A stretch of 64,000 nt of DNA from Misgurnus anguillicaudatus (GCF_027580225.2 NC_073341.2:15436501-15500500); one strand, 5' to 3'. Numbered from the stretch's first letter, positions 34,889 to 47,185 are shown. Notes: generated by a model not told the origin, from the letters alone. A program made the numbers and translations.

Positions 34889-35601
34889 ATGTGGGCTGAG
34901 GCCATGAAAGGGGAAATTTACTCCCTAAAAGAGAACGACACATTTACTCTTACTCCACTTCCAGAAGGTAAACATGCAGTGGGGGGTAGATGGGTATATT
35001 CCATCAAAAGTAATGCAGATGAGACTGAGACATACAAAGCCAGGTATGTAGCTAAAGGCTACAGTCAAGTGATGTGTGTAGATTACAAGGAGACTTTTCC
35101 CCAACAGCAAATATCACTTCGGTACGAGCTTTGATGCAAATGGCGGCACAATACGATCTAGACCTCCACCAGATGGATGTAAAGAATGCATATTTGCATG
35201 CGCCAATTGATTTCGAGATCTATTTGGAACAGCCAGAAGGATTTGAGATTGAGTCAGACATAGGTGAAAAACTAGTCTGTAAATTGAACAGGTCATTGTA
35301 TGGTTTAAAACAGTCCAGAAGGAACTGGAACAAAATGCTACATGATTGTCTGATTGAGAATGACTTTGTGCAGAATTCAGCTGATCACTGCGTGTACAGT
35401 AAACAAAATGATAAAGAGAGAGTGATTGTAATAATCTGGGTTGATAATCTGATTGTGGCTGCAAGTAACAATGATTTACTGAATTGGGTGAAAAAGATGC
35501 TGACAGCAAAATTTAAAATGAAAGGTCTGGGAAAACTCAAACATTTCCTAGCAATTGATTTTAATCAAAATGAAGGAGTCATTAAAGTGAATCAGAAGTA
35601 G
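34889..35601 (+). pseudogene. Copia reverse transcriptase (copy B)
   Basis: Begins WAEAMKGEIYSLKEND with GGRWVYSIKSNADE and YKARYVAKGYSQ. A frameshift near 35100 precedes QMDVKNAYLHAPI and the LYGLKQSRRNWN motif. The catalytic box, normally YVDD in copia, reads WVDN (35440-35451), so the second Asp is lost. Upstream a TAG at 34880 separates it from the integrase side. It could not work as it stands. Confidence 0.8.
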
Positions 35602-36369
35602 TACATTTTAAAGATACTAGAGAGATTGTAAACCCAGATTAACACCATGTGAGTACAAGCTTGACTACAACAATGATGGTGATCCTGTTGATTCTAAAAG
35701 GTACCGTGAGGCAGTTGGTAGTTTGATCTATCTAATGACATGTACAAGACCTGATTTAAGCTGGATTGTTAGCAAACAGTCTCAGTATCTGTCGGATCCA
35801 AAGGAACAACACTGGTCTTCTGTTAAGCATGTGATGAGGTACTTAAAAAGTACATTTGATCATGAACTATGTTACAGGAATAGTGAAGAAGGACTTAAAC
35901 TTGTAGCATATAGTGATGCTGATTGTGCATCAGATATATATGACAGGTGGAGTACCAAAGGATACTGTTTTAGTCTTACTCCAAATGTTCCTTTGATTTC
36001 CTGGAAGTCAAAGAAACAGTCAACAGTTGCTTTATCAACATGTGAAGCAGAGTATATGGCTCTGGCTGCAACCACACAGGAAAGCATGTATCTTCTACAG
36101 TTGTTGAATGACTTGGAAAATGACTGCATATATGAGCCAGTACACATTTTTGAGGATAACCAAGGTGCAAGTGCTCTGTCAGAGAACCCTGATGTTGTCA
36201 AAGATGTAAACATGTTGATATAAGATATAATTTCATCCGATCAGCAATCAGTGACGGCAAAGTGACAATTGAGTATTGCCCCACAGGAGAAATGGTGGCT
36301 GATGTTCTGACTAAACCAGTGACGAAATTTAAATTAGAAAAGTTCAAGAGTTTTATGTTTGGCATGTAA
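35602..36369 (+). pseudogene. Copia RT end and RNase H (copy B)
   Basis: Open from 35723 to 36223 with YLMTCTRPDLSW, SDADCASDIYDRWST and STCEAEYMALAATT, then IFEDNQGA. The usual SDADWA motif reads SDADCA. A shift near 36215 precedes the last part (LEKFKSFMFGM). Stops at 35600 and 35628 separate it from RT. Confidence 0.75.
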
Positions 36370-36462
36370 ATGCAACGCAAGAGAAAGACAAGTTTGTTCA
36401 TGTGTTACTGATATATTGTTGTTATGATATACAGTATTGTACATTATGAGAGCAAGTGGGGG

Positions 36463-36779
36463 TGTTAACGTTTATAAAAATGTGCCCTCATTGTGTTCAT
36501 GTCACGTGTATGTAACCTGTCTTCCATATAAGGAAATATGCAAATATATGTGGTTCCGTAAGGGTTGCGTAAGTATTTCTTAATAATAATTAAGGGCACA
36601 CCAGCATGGGGCAGTTGCTTCAACCATTTCCTCTGGTTACACGAATAGACTAATTATTTGACCCTAACTAAGTTGTGTATAATTGTGATTACTATACGAG
36701 GGCTATATAAGTCAGGACCTCTGGTGTGGTTGAGTTTATGTTTCAGAACCGCACAACGGCCGGTGTGGCTGATATAACA
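36463..36779 (+). repeat. Copia 3' LTR (copy B)
   Basis: TGTTAACG...ATATAACA, 317 bp, the paralogue of 29330-29648. It is a duplication product, not the partner LTR of one element. Its similarity to copy A therefore dates the duplication, not the insertion. Confidence 0.75.
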
Positions 36780-37715
36780 TTGGTAATCGAATGAACAAGT
36801 TCAGTGTAAATATGAGTAAATGGAATGATCAAACGTTTATCCAAATTCTATAATTACATCAATTTGATTCAGAATTATGTACAGCATTGTTTATATCTTT
36901 TGGAGTCAGATATTAGGTTGCATAATTTTAAAATGTCATCTGTAAGCACCAGAAAAGACCAAACGCGCAACGATCCTTCTGCCATGATGTTTGGTTTCCC
37001 CCATTGGGCCAAACAGATGGATACATGTTTTATTTTTCCTCTTACAGTTGTAGTTGTTGTGGTAATACCATTACCATCTTCAGTTGTTAAAAACCAGTTT
37101 GCCTTTATTTCATATGTGTGATGATATTGATGTTTTATTGAAACGGCTAGTTTAGTTTTATATCAGCATTATGGCAATTATTGTTTCCTTTAGCTGATCA
37201 CATGTTTTCATCTGACCTTTTAAACATAACCTTGTTCACACTGCTTAAAAGCAAACAAATGTGGACAACAATACATTTTACAGTGTAAATATTTAATGTC
37301 TCACACCACTGGAGGTCAAGACCATAACATTTCTGCTCCCACAGCATGAAATGCACAGTAAATGCACCCACAACAAGCTAAATTGCACTAGTGCATTGTT
37401 TCTCAACTCCGGTCCTCGGCTCGAGCCCCCCTCTCAGAATATCTGAAATGTCTCCCTAATTAATATCAGGTGTTTTATATAAGAAGACATCTAAAACAAT
37501 CTGGGAGGGAGCCCGAGGACTGGAGTTGAGAAACATTGCACTAGAGATATTAATACAGTGTTTTACTGTTAATTTGCAGTATTTGACTATTTGGTGTAAG
37601 TTACTATAATTTCAGCAAGCATTTTTTACAGTATCACTCCTTCCTTAGTGAATTTTCATGTGGTCCTTAGGATTTTCTTTTTGTTTAAAAATGCTTTTCA
37701 CACTAAGGACAATGT
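36780..37715. repeat. Unit B non-coding, parallel to 29649-30583
   Basis: Includes the shared 98-codon frame (36825-37121), the 145 bp hAT-like MITE (37394-37538) and the decayed finger relic next to the ZNF3 stop (37645-37715). A short stretch at 37300-37375 is more C-rich than in unit A (CACACCACTGG, CACAGCATG). Confidence 0.65.
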
Positions 37716-39356
37716 TTAAGGACGTTCTTTAGTGTGATTTCTCATGTGAATCCTAAGACTAGCACTCCATGAGAAACTCTTGCCACACTGAAGACATGTG
37801 TATGGACGCTCTCTAATGTGAACTCTCATGTGCCTATTAAGTTTCGATTTCAGTTTAAAACTCTTTTTACAATGAGGACATGCATACGGATGCTCCTCAG
37901 TGTGAACTGTCATGTGCAGATTAAGCCCTGATTTCTGTGTGAAACTCTTTCCACACTCAAGACATGTGAATGGACGCTCTCCAGTGTGAATTCTCATGTG
38001 GTTGTTAATACTGGATTTGTGTATGAAACTTTTTCCACACTCTAGACATGTGTATGGATGCTCTCTAGTGTGAATTCTCACATGACTTTCAAGTATCAAT
38101 TTATGATTAAAACCCTTTTCACAATGAGGACATGTATATGGATACTGTCCAGTGTGAACTCTCATGTGCCTGTTAAGATCATCTTTTTCTATGAAACTCT
38201 TACCACACTGAAGACATGAGTATGGACGCTCTCCAGTGTGAATTTTCGTGTGCCTTTCAAGTTTTTGTTTCTGTTTGAAACTCTTTCCACATTGAAGGCA
38301 TGGATATGGACGCTCTCCAGTGTGAACACTCATGTGCACATCAAGATTTGATTTCCGTGTGAAACTCTTTCCACACTGCAGACATGTGTATGGATGATCT
38401 CCAGTGTGAACTGTCATGTGCCTGTTAAGATTGGCTTTGTATATGAAACTCTTTCCACACTGCAGACATGTGTATGGATGATCTCCAGTGTGAACTGTCA
38501 TGTGCCTGTTAAGATTGGCTTCGTATATGAAACTCTTTCCACACTCAAGACATGTGAATGGACGCTCTCCGGTGTGAACTCTCATGTGGAGGTCAAGATC
38601 TGATTTCAGTATGAAACTCTTTCCACACTGAAGACATGGGTATGGACGCTCTCCGGTGTGAACTCTCACATGTTGTTTAAGTATCGATTTCAGTTTAAAA
38701 CACTTTTTACAATGAGGACATTCATACGGATGCTCTCCAGTGTGAACTGGCATGTGCAGATTAAGCCCTGATTTCTGTGTGAATCTCTTGCCACACTCAA
38801 TACATGAGTATGGACGCTCTCCAGTGTGAATTCTCATGTGCACATTAAGATTTGATTTCTGTGTGAAACACTTTCCACATTGAAGACATGTGTATGGGCG
38901 ATCTCCAGTCTGAAATCTCACGTGTTCCTCAGAATGTCTTTTAAGTGTAAAACTGTTCTCACAGTGAGGTGAGGATTTGCCCGCTTCTGTACTTTGCTTT
39001 CTTTTTAGAAATAAAGTATTTTCCATCTGCAAGCTACTGGATGTTTCTCTCATTTTGAAATGATGAGGTGTCTGATAGTGTTTCTCCTCAACTTCATTCA
39101 GTTCATCACTTTCAACTTTCAGGTCCAATAAGTCTAAAATTAAACAAAAGAATTAGATTTTTTTTCTGTCATTCTCATGTTAATATCATAAACCTTCAGG
39201 AAAATGCTATACCTCTATAAGTTAGATATGATTTTTTACTATGATTCAAATCTTGATGTTTCTCACCAATTATAAATGCAGAAACACAAATAGAGACTAA
39301 CCTTTGTGTTCCTCTGTGTCTTCTTGTTTAATTCGGCATAGGTCTGGATCACTCAT
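37716..39356 (-). CDS. ZNF3: C2H2 zinc-finger protein, 14 fingers, about 490 aa
   Basis: Probable nuclear DNA-binding protein. Coding exons 39356-39302 ([21 protein letters not shown]) and 39133-37716, intron 168 bp, phase-1 splice giving [20 protein letters not shown]. After a degenerate finger there are 14 regular fingers. Fingers 5 and 6 are near-identical neighbours (IYEANLNRH and IYKANLNRH), a recent 84 bp duplication. Fingers 7-13 match ZNF2 fingers 1-7 in order. Finger 14 (SWSASLRIH, ending NHTKERP-stop) matches the last finger of ZNF1. The protein is thus a mosaic of its neighbours. The frame is intact. Finger 12 to 13 and later linkers deviate (TEEHP, IRERP). The 5' exon is also open in frame with exon 2, so a longer form starting at 39781 is possible. 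Confidence 0.88.
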
Positions 39357-39639
39357 GTCTTCAGGCTTCTCTTTAATCAAAACATAAATTTATACATTTT
39401 AACATTAACAACTTTAAGAAAATGTATTAAAACTGAAAAATACTAAGTGCTCCAATATACAGCAAATTATTATGATGTCAACAATATTATTTAGATCCAA
39501 TATTATTTACATTGAATAAAGGAAAATGTTATTAAATTGTATATAATATTATTCAAGATAATTCAATTCGAGAGAAATGCAATTTCCAGTAAGGGAGAAA
39601 ATATAGAAAAATAAAAATCTGCTTTATCAAGTCTATTAC

Positions 39640-39818
39640 CTCGACTCTTCCAACAATCAATGTCAGTGTTGGAAACTGTTTCCAGTGAGACCAGGAGTCT
39701 TGTATTGTCTTCAGTAGTAGTCTTTATTGTAGATAGTGAAGTCTTTAAATCAGATCGTACTGCTACTGGTGCTGCAGTCATCAAGTCTAACTGATGCTGG
39801 AACTACATTGCATTTATA
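39640..39818 (-). promoter_or_regulatory. ZNF3 promoter and 5' exon, open in frame
   Basis: TATAAAT at 39818-39812 with a CCGCCCC box upstream; donor GAGTCGAG/GTAATA at 39640. From the ATG at 39781 the exon is open for 47 codons and ends in phase 1. Joined to exon 2 at 39370 it continues in frame through EKTEDM into the MSDPD start. In ZNF1, 2 and 4 small indels close this frame. Confidence 0.6.
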
Positions 39819-40229
39819 CACATTTTAAGGGGCGGTCCTATAAAATGGAAACAAAGCACTTAACTTTAAACAAAACATTGAAAGCCACTCCTAATCCTGG
39901 AATTTCACCAATCCATAATCTCATTATCATAAGTGTCCCATCCAGACCACTTCATTATCATAGAAATGGTTCACGCTTTGACATTTATCTGTGACTTAAA
40001 CCCTTGGCTGAATCATAAGCAAATGGCCACAAACTCACAGCATTGGATGGGCCATCAAGGGCCATTACATTCTGCTTTGGGTCATTAAGAATAAGAGAAA
40101 AAACAATCTAAATGTATATCTTTTAGCATTTAATATAAAGATAGGGGAGAAAAGGAGAATCAAATGATGTTAAATTGACTCTTATTTTATCCTTTCCTAC
40201 ACCAGTCACTGTTAAAGCATGTAAGTGTA

Positions 40230-40513
40230 CAACCCCAATCAGAAAAAGTTGGGACACAGTAGAAATTGTGAGTAAAAAAGTAATGGAATAATTTACAAAT
40301 CTCATAAACTTAAATTTTATTCACAATAGAATATAGATAACATATCAAATGTTGAAAGTGATACATTTTGAAATGTCATGCCAAATATTGGCTCATTTTG
40401 GATTTCATGAGAGCTACATTGCAAAAAAAGTTGGGACAGGTATAAGAGGCCAGAAAAGTTAAATGTACATATAAGGAACAGCTGGAGGAGGACCAATGTT
40501 TAGGAATAGGAAT
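40230..40513 (-). mobile_element. Tc1-like element, left arm, in the ZNF3 upstream flank
   Basis: Starts after TA (40228-40229) with CAACCCCAATCAGAAAAAGT and matches the arm of the element at 2100. The unit A sequence (GTAAGTGTAGTTTC) shows the empty site. The element is interrupted at 40514 and resumes at 49096. Confidence 0.85.
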
Positions 40514-40529
40514 AAAGGCTGAACGATTA

Positions 40530-43050
40530 GACCTAAAATCAAAACCTCGGTTAATTTAACATTTGACATCGGTTACGATTAATGAGCGATTATTATAATT
40601 TTTTGCCTCATAGTTCGCTGGCAAGGTTTGTAAAATTTAAATATGCTCAGATATTAAAGGTGAGATATATTTTTCTATTGAAAGGGCATTTGTTGTTACC
40701 TTTGTGATTTTAAAAGAATTAAGTGAAGAGGAAAGTATTTTGTGTGAAGGTTATTTATTTAACTTTCTGACTTCAACTGAAATCAAAGCACACATTGCTT
40801 GAAATGAAAACAGTCACATTTTAGTTTACTGTATACTGCAAGTTTCCTGAAGGAAAAGTAGAAAATAACGAACAAACAATTTTTAAGTCTAGTACTTCAG
40901 GGCTCCAGGCTAACTTTTTTGTCATTAGGAGAACTGTACCCCCTGACTGAAAATGTAAGGAGCACAAGCAGAAAATTTAGAGCACAACTTAAATCAGCCT
41001 GCAATGCAATTATTTACATTTCCCCCCAAAATAACTGCATTACTGAAAAATACTAAATTTGAAATTTCAAACTTGACCATATGCAGTTGCTGCACATGTT
41101 ATTATGCACAACTGATGAAACTTAAGAATAGGAACTTATGAACCAAAGAATTATACAACCCACATGACTAATTCTAGCCATAAGATACACTGAAAAAAAT
41201 GATTATGGCCCCAATTAAATGAAGCATAATTCAATTTAGCTAGTTTTAATTATTTTATTTAAGTTTTTGATTTTAATTAGTATATATTAATAGGTTTTAA
41301 GCGAATTATATGTGCTTTAAATCCAAGTCATTATAATTTATTAAATTCAGTTAAAAAAAAAGTTTGGTTCTTTGCGCATGCGCACAAATGCACATTTTCC
41401 CTGGTGCTAAAAGGAGTTTCCAGTCAGGTTTATGGTGACGGTGGGAAAGGAAGACGGGATATTTCAGCCCCGGATGTAGCACCCCTAATGGAGCTGAATG
41501 GAGATGCATACAAAAAAGTCACTACCGCAAGCATAAAATAGTAGAAAAATACATTATACTTTATTTAACAAAGCATTAAAATAATTTGGGTCATCCACCC
41601 GGACCGGAAACAGCCCACAAGGGTAGCCACCGTCAATGGGTATACATCAACGGGCAAGGAATAATAAAGATTACCACCGGGAGGAGTAATTACACTGCAA
41701 ACTTCAAACACAGCAACCTTAACCAAATAATGCCACCATAAATCATTAGTGATACCCACTCAAATCAAATCAATATACCACACCATGAGGCACAAAATAC
41801 ATTATGGCTCTTATAATCCCTGCCACGGACTACCCAAATAAAAATGGTGGGAAGCCACCCGAGAGGTATAACCAAAGGGTATAAGGGGAAAACCCAGAAA
41901 AATACACTTATAAAAAAGGAAAAAAAAGAAAATAATAAAATCCCCTAGCCAGCAATCAAACCCAAATAACTCAACCTCAATAATTCAAAAGAAAACAAAA
42001 CACAAGCTGGCTAGGGAATTAACAAACATTCATAACTGGGAGCAGTCAGTTTATAAATCAAGTAAATAACAAAAAAACTAAAGAGAACAGCGACTAGTCA
42101 CTATCATCCAACAACCTATAACAAAATAGATAATTTCATGAGTGCTAGTCACATTCAAATAAACAAAACTAAAAAAATAAACATACCTTAACAGGGCGAA
42201 ACCAACCAGACACATGACGGTCCAGAACATCAAACACCCACATTCTACATGAAATAAATCATTTTCATACATAAAACATCCCAATAACACAAACAAAAGA
42301 AATAAACAAAACATACCTTAGCAGAGAAAAAAAATCATATACACGATGGTCCTGAGCTTCAAACTATCACTTTCTAAAACACAATAAAATACTCATTACC
42401 ACTTGTACAAATTCATCCGATATGGTGCATTCATTCACAGATGCCTACGCTTTATCATAATACTAATGGCTACATCCACACCAGAACTTGCATTCACACA
42501 GGTAACCAAAAACCCCTATCCGGGCACTTTTAAACCAGATAAGCATACATCCAACACACATACCTAAAAGGGCAATTAAACAGTATCCGTAATAAACGCT
42601 TACCGTCTCATACATAGAAAGATACACGGGGACTCCCGATCCCACACGGCTACAAGCTGAGCAACAGGCAAATGCTAACAGGACCCCAGCTGCCCTGCGC
42701 CTTCGCCTGTCCTTTAAATAAGTGCGGCTTATTATCAATCTGTAATGGGATTAGAGATCGCTTTCACATTCCCCCGCCCTTCTTTCTTGCTACCTTGTTA
42801 CACGGAGTTTTGCTCAGTCGGTCTATTTGCACAGTAAGTAATATTTCATGTAATACAGCACCTTTTTTTACCGTGAATATTTTTATATACTTAAAATACG
42901 CCGTTTATAAGATAGCTCCTCCAGGCAGAGTGCTGGAGGCAATCCCAGGCGTGACGATATAAGTTAACCAAATACCACACGACTCCGAGAGCGAAATTGC
43001 TTTTATACAACAGTTCGACGGCACACGTTTGAAAAACGAAAACTAGAAAA
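40530..43050. other. Interior of the 8.6 kb element, left part
   Basis: No gene recognised. A CACTGAAAAAAATGATTATG MITE-like end occurs near 41190. 41550-42700 is A-rich on the plus strand with many short minus frames lacking any domain. 42750-42960 has a CCCCCGCCC tract. 42935-42960 (GGCAATCCCAGGCGTGACG) looks like the edge of another repeat. Confidence 0.35.
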
Positions 43051-46000
43051 CAACAACACACTGTAAAAAATCCAACTAATGAAATGTTGGACGGGCAAAA
43101 ATAGTTAAACCACTTTTTTAGTTTGAGCTAGTTGAGAAGACATATTATTTTAAGTCTAGATAAATCTGTGTTTAAAATATTAAATGAATGGTTATTTTCA
43201 AATACAGTCAACATTCAGAATGGCTAGTGTTGACTGAACTAATTAAGACAAATCTGATCAATATGTGGACTTATGACAGCTATGTTTTCTGACAACAAAA
43301 TGCTCATAATATTACTGTTATTTGGTCATAAAATGTAATTGTAAGAGTTGTTCATGCGTGAATGTATGTGCTTAAAGTTTTCATATGATAGCGTCTATTT
43401 AAAAATGTGCTTGGACACTTTCGGACGTAGATGAGCTCCATATGAGCTCCAGAAAATCACAGAGCGCTCACACCCCGCCCAGCGCAGCCTCGCCTCGCAA
43501 GCGCATCAGAAATCGACTGCTGGCTCTGGTATCTCTGTGGCGTTTAAACGTGATTTAGTTCATTTTAATTTCTCATACTTAACAATGAAAGGGTTATGTT
43601 TTAAATCATATTTTAGGATTGCACTTAATTGATATCGCTGTTGAGTGATGTTTCATATCTTTTACATTTGTTATAACCGGACTGCATGCGAATTTGAACT
43701 TCAGAGCTGAAGGAGCGGGTGGAGAAATAGTCCCAATATCATAACAATCTTAAAATATAGCTGCAAGCAGCAATTGCGGGGCCAAGCGCCTTCAGCGCAA
43801 TGAGCACCCAAAGCACAGCAAAAACCACACGACGCAGCAACTGTGCAAAGCGCAGAAAGCGCGCAATACAGAGCCCGAAGCAAAGCAAATGCAGAGCAGA
43901 ACCACTGCAGTGCGGAGCAACAACAGTAAAGATGGCAAAAATATAACACGTGTGGAAAACCAGACAGGTCGAGAAGAACGTGTTAAAGGAAACGCAAAAG
44001 GAAATCTCAATAAGTGAAAGTAAGAGCTGGTATTCGAACCCATGAACTCAGGTTCCCAAAGCACAGCACTTACCGCATGCGCCACTGAGTAAACGATTAG
44101 ACCACTGAGTTGGTGTGTCCAAGCTATAGAATAGAGATTTAGATCTGTAAACATTGATATCCAGCAATTACCAAAAGTGCAGAAATGACAACAGAGAGCA
44201 CAAATAACTGAAATACAATGTATAGTATGAAAATCACAAACCAAAATACCACTGCACATGGGATTCGAACCCATGACCTCAGAATCTCATGGCATGTGGT
44301 TAACCAGATGCGCAACTCAGTTAACAGAGCTCAAAGGGCAGCAAAAAACAGCTTAGGTGCTGCAAGCATTGACATATGCCAATCAACACAGATGCAGAAC
44401 TGACAGTGCAGAGCAGAACTAACAGAAATACAATGTATATGAGAATCAAAAAGCTCAAGTGAGATTGAAGACAAGAAGATCATTCTGTATAGTAATGCTA
44501 TACAATGTAATATACAGTCACATTAATTTACTATGACAAATAGACAACTTCACAGGCACGGTCAACTTTGGAGTGGTATTTCTAAGAAAGAGAACAGAAT
44601 ATCAAAAATCTGTTCAGTCGTTTCTGTGCAGATTGCTCCAAACATTATACGAGCAGTACATAAAATACCCACTAACACACTAACGTTGGTTGAAAGTTAT
44701 ACAGGAGGTTGTATATGATGAACAAGCAGTTACTCTTCAGGTGCCCCGAGGCCAGCAAGTGCAAAGGTAGAAACCAGATCACCACTCACCAAATAGGGAG
44801 TGACTCAAAACATCCATTTGGCATTTGCAAGTTTACCTAGCATGATGGCTAATTAGCGATTAGCAAGCTAATAATATAATACACATTCATTCATGGATAA
44901 GAGTGCCATTTCGTTTTTTGGTGTTTGGTCTTCGGTGCTGTGGGCTTGCTCGGCCGGCTGTCCATCGAGTTGTGTGTCATCATCTTGCTCAAACATTAGA
45001 GTCCTTGCTCAACTAAAAGCAGAGACAGCATCTATCTAGGTGAACCGAACAACGGTGTAATGATTCAGTTCGATTCCCAAGACTGGAGAGACGATGCTTT
45101 CCCGACTGGCCAATAGGAACGTGGCCACGCCCATGACACAATTTTCACAGAGAAAGCAAAATCCTGACACGAGAGCAAGAAATTGCATCGAGAGCAAAGA
45201 AAAGCGTTTTGATAGAAACACTTTTTTTTTAGAGAAAATGTTTTCACACTAATAGCAAAAAACATATACTTGAGAGATTTTTTTTTCTCAAAAGTAGTTT
45301 TGAGGGTTTCGAATTTGTGCTTTTTATGTTCTATCATGAGAAAATACTTTCTCTCAAAACTTTTTTTTGGTCTCAAATATTATTGTTTTTTGCTATTGGT
45401 ATGAAAACTTTTTCTCTCGGGTATTCTTTTTTTTCTCATGGGGTGCTTCTTTGCTATCGGTGTGGTGGCTTTTTCTTTCGAGTGGTTTTGTTTCTCTCAG
45501 GTCGTTTAATTTGTCGCATGTAATAAAGATGCATATCTCGCTCCATACTAAATGGCCCTGCAGATGTTCTGACAGACTTTGGAGTGCCTCCTGGACTGTT
45601 TTATGGCCTCTATTTAGAGAAGACTTAATTCTGTATGTTCAGTCTGTATGATAAGTGAATAAAGCTTTTGTTTTTATGTGACTGAAGTTAATTATTTGTT
45701 AACAACACCAGCATAAATTATTTGATAAATAATTAAAAAAAGTTTCTTAAAAATTCCCAAATAATAAATATTAATTAAAATAACACATACAACATTGAGT
45801 AAATACTTAAACTTTAATTGACAGAGTCTTTGCTGTAAGTTTTTAAAGATTCAACTGATTAAAACATTTTAGTTGAATGAACTATAAAGCTAGTTGAGCA
45901 AACATACTTTTTTATATTTGAGTCAAGTTTGGGCCAACTAAAAAACATCAATCCAGGTAACACTTTGGAGTCAGAAATTGAGTGAATGTAAAATTTCTGT

Positions 46001-46057
46001 GGAACTAGATACTAAAAAATAATTAATTGAGCCAACAATTTATTTTTTACAGTGCAG
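43051..46057. mobile_element. Possible element bounded by CACTGTAAAAAAT ends
   Basis: CACTGTAAAAAAT at about 43053 is mirrored by ATTTTTTACAGTG at about 46042-46054. The inner similarity beyond about 13 bp is weak, so the pairing is tentative. The interval contains an AGCTGCAAGCAGCAATTGCG repeat (43759 onward) common in fish, tRNA-like units and a purine/pyrimidine mirror segment. Confidence 0.35.
44022..44335 (-). repeat. Two tRNA-like (SINE-type) units
   Basis: Two minus-strand segments (44097-44022 and 44331-44250), about 230 bp apart, look like tRNA 3' halves. B-box sequences are GGTTCGAATACC and GGTTCGAATCC. The second has a perfect 5 bp T-stem (ATGGG/CCCAT). A-box-like TGGCGCATGCGG and TTGCGCATCTGG lie about 40 bases upstream. 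The spacers are also related (GCAGAA...ATACAATGTAT). The anticodon stems do not pair properly, so these are tRNA-derived repeats and not functional tRNAs. Confidence 0.5.
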
Positions 46058-46424
46058 AGTTATTTTAAAAGCCACTTTGTTTGGGAACTACTTTCTTCCG
46101 CCACGGATTTCACTCGGCTGTTTTGAATCTCATAACAAGCCGTTTCTTAATATTAGCGTTTCTTTGTCACAAGATGGAGTTTTAAGATTAGTTCAGTCGA
46201 GAATATATATGTATAATATTCAAATATGCAGTCGATAAGTTAAGAGAGCGCCTGTTTGAACGTTTGCTTAAGGAACCTTCGTTACGTGAGAACCAGAGAG
46301 CGGACGTCAGTGGTTACTCGCCCCACTGACCACCGCCCTCTCTGGGCTACATCTCTGACAGGAATTCCCTGGCTCTGATGTTGGCCTTGTCTGTTATTAA
46401 CTCGCTTAATATTAGACTTTGTGC
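46058..46424. other. No feature recognised
   Basis: Mixed non-coding DNA inside the composite element. Confidence 0.3.
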
Positions 46425-47185
46425 TTGCCAGTACTATATAAAAGTTTTTTAAAAGTGTCAAAGAGATGTTTTTGCATGCTGCTTATAAATATATCAGTGG
46501 CGATATCTCATAACGTGTTTTAATATTCACGTCACAATAAATTCGTTATCAATTGTCCAAATTTAAAAGCTGCAGTGCTTACCTGCAGTTCCACTATGTT
46601 TTCGCTTTCTCGGAGTTGCTTACACACACACACACAGATATATATATATATATATATATTTATACAACAGTTCTTTCTGGTTCTCAAATCTGCTTGGCTA
46701 AGAGCTATACGATATTGTGTTGATAACGGCACTGTAAGCGCTTCACCTTTCGTATTATTCCGCCACCTAGTGAATGGAGGTCCTAAACAGGCTCATCTCT
46801 GAATGGAAAAACACAGACGCGCTGTTTGAATCACTCTCCGTGTGTCTCATTAGTTTACTAGCTCATAAATCAGTCTGTGAATCCCCAATCAGAAGTTATT
46901 AATAAAGTTAATGGGATTAATGTCTTGTCACATCGTGTGGACGATTAACACTTGGAAACAGGAATATAGACACTCGTTTTTTTTCTGGAGCTATATTTCT
47001 TATCAGAACGCGAGGGCGCCGTGGAGCTGCGGGTGGGCACTGCAGCTTTTGGATGTGGACATTGGTCATTTACTTTATCGTGACGTGACTGTTGAAGCAT
47101 GTTGTGAGATGTCGCCACTGGTATATTTATAAGCAGCATGCAAAAACATCTCTCTGGCACTTATAGAAAACCGTTTTGTTTAGTG
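46425..47185. repeat. Inverted repeat with about 95 bp arms and a 580 bp loop
   Basis: 46425-46520 (GCCAGTACT..., AGATGTTTTTGCATGCTGCT, TATAAATATATCAGTGGCGA) is mirrored at 47097-47185. The loop holds a (CA)n/(TA)n microsatellite (46622-46660). Probably the ends of a DNA element. Confidence 0.6.

Larger units (their letters stand above)
34322..36779 (+). mobile_element. Ty1/copia remnant, 3' half (copy B)
   Basis: Second copy of the copia 3' half, created by segmental duplication. Contains the integrase C-terminal part (stop at 34452), a spacer domain (34535-34882, with RYPKRNRRAPQYL), RT, RNase H and a 3' LTR. It retains about 1 kb of pol lost from copy A. Confidence 0.85.

Noticed and set aside
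43792..44274. 160-codon minus frame
   Set aside because: It runs through the tRNA-like units and a common fish repeat. Its Cys/Leu-rich composition is a by-product.
44250..44331. Candidate functional tRNA gene
   Set aside because: The B-box and T-stem are good, but the anticodon stem does not pair and position 33 is not T. It also sits in a repeated unit.
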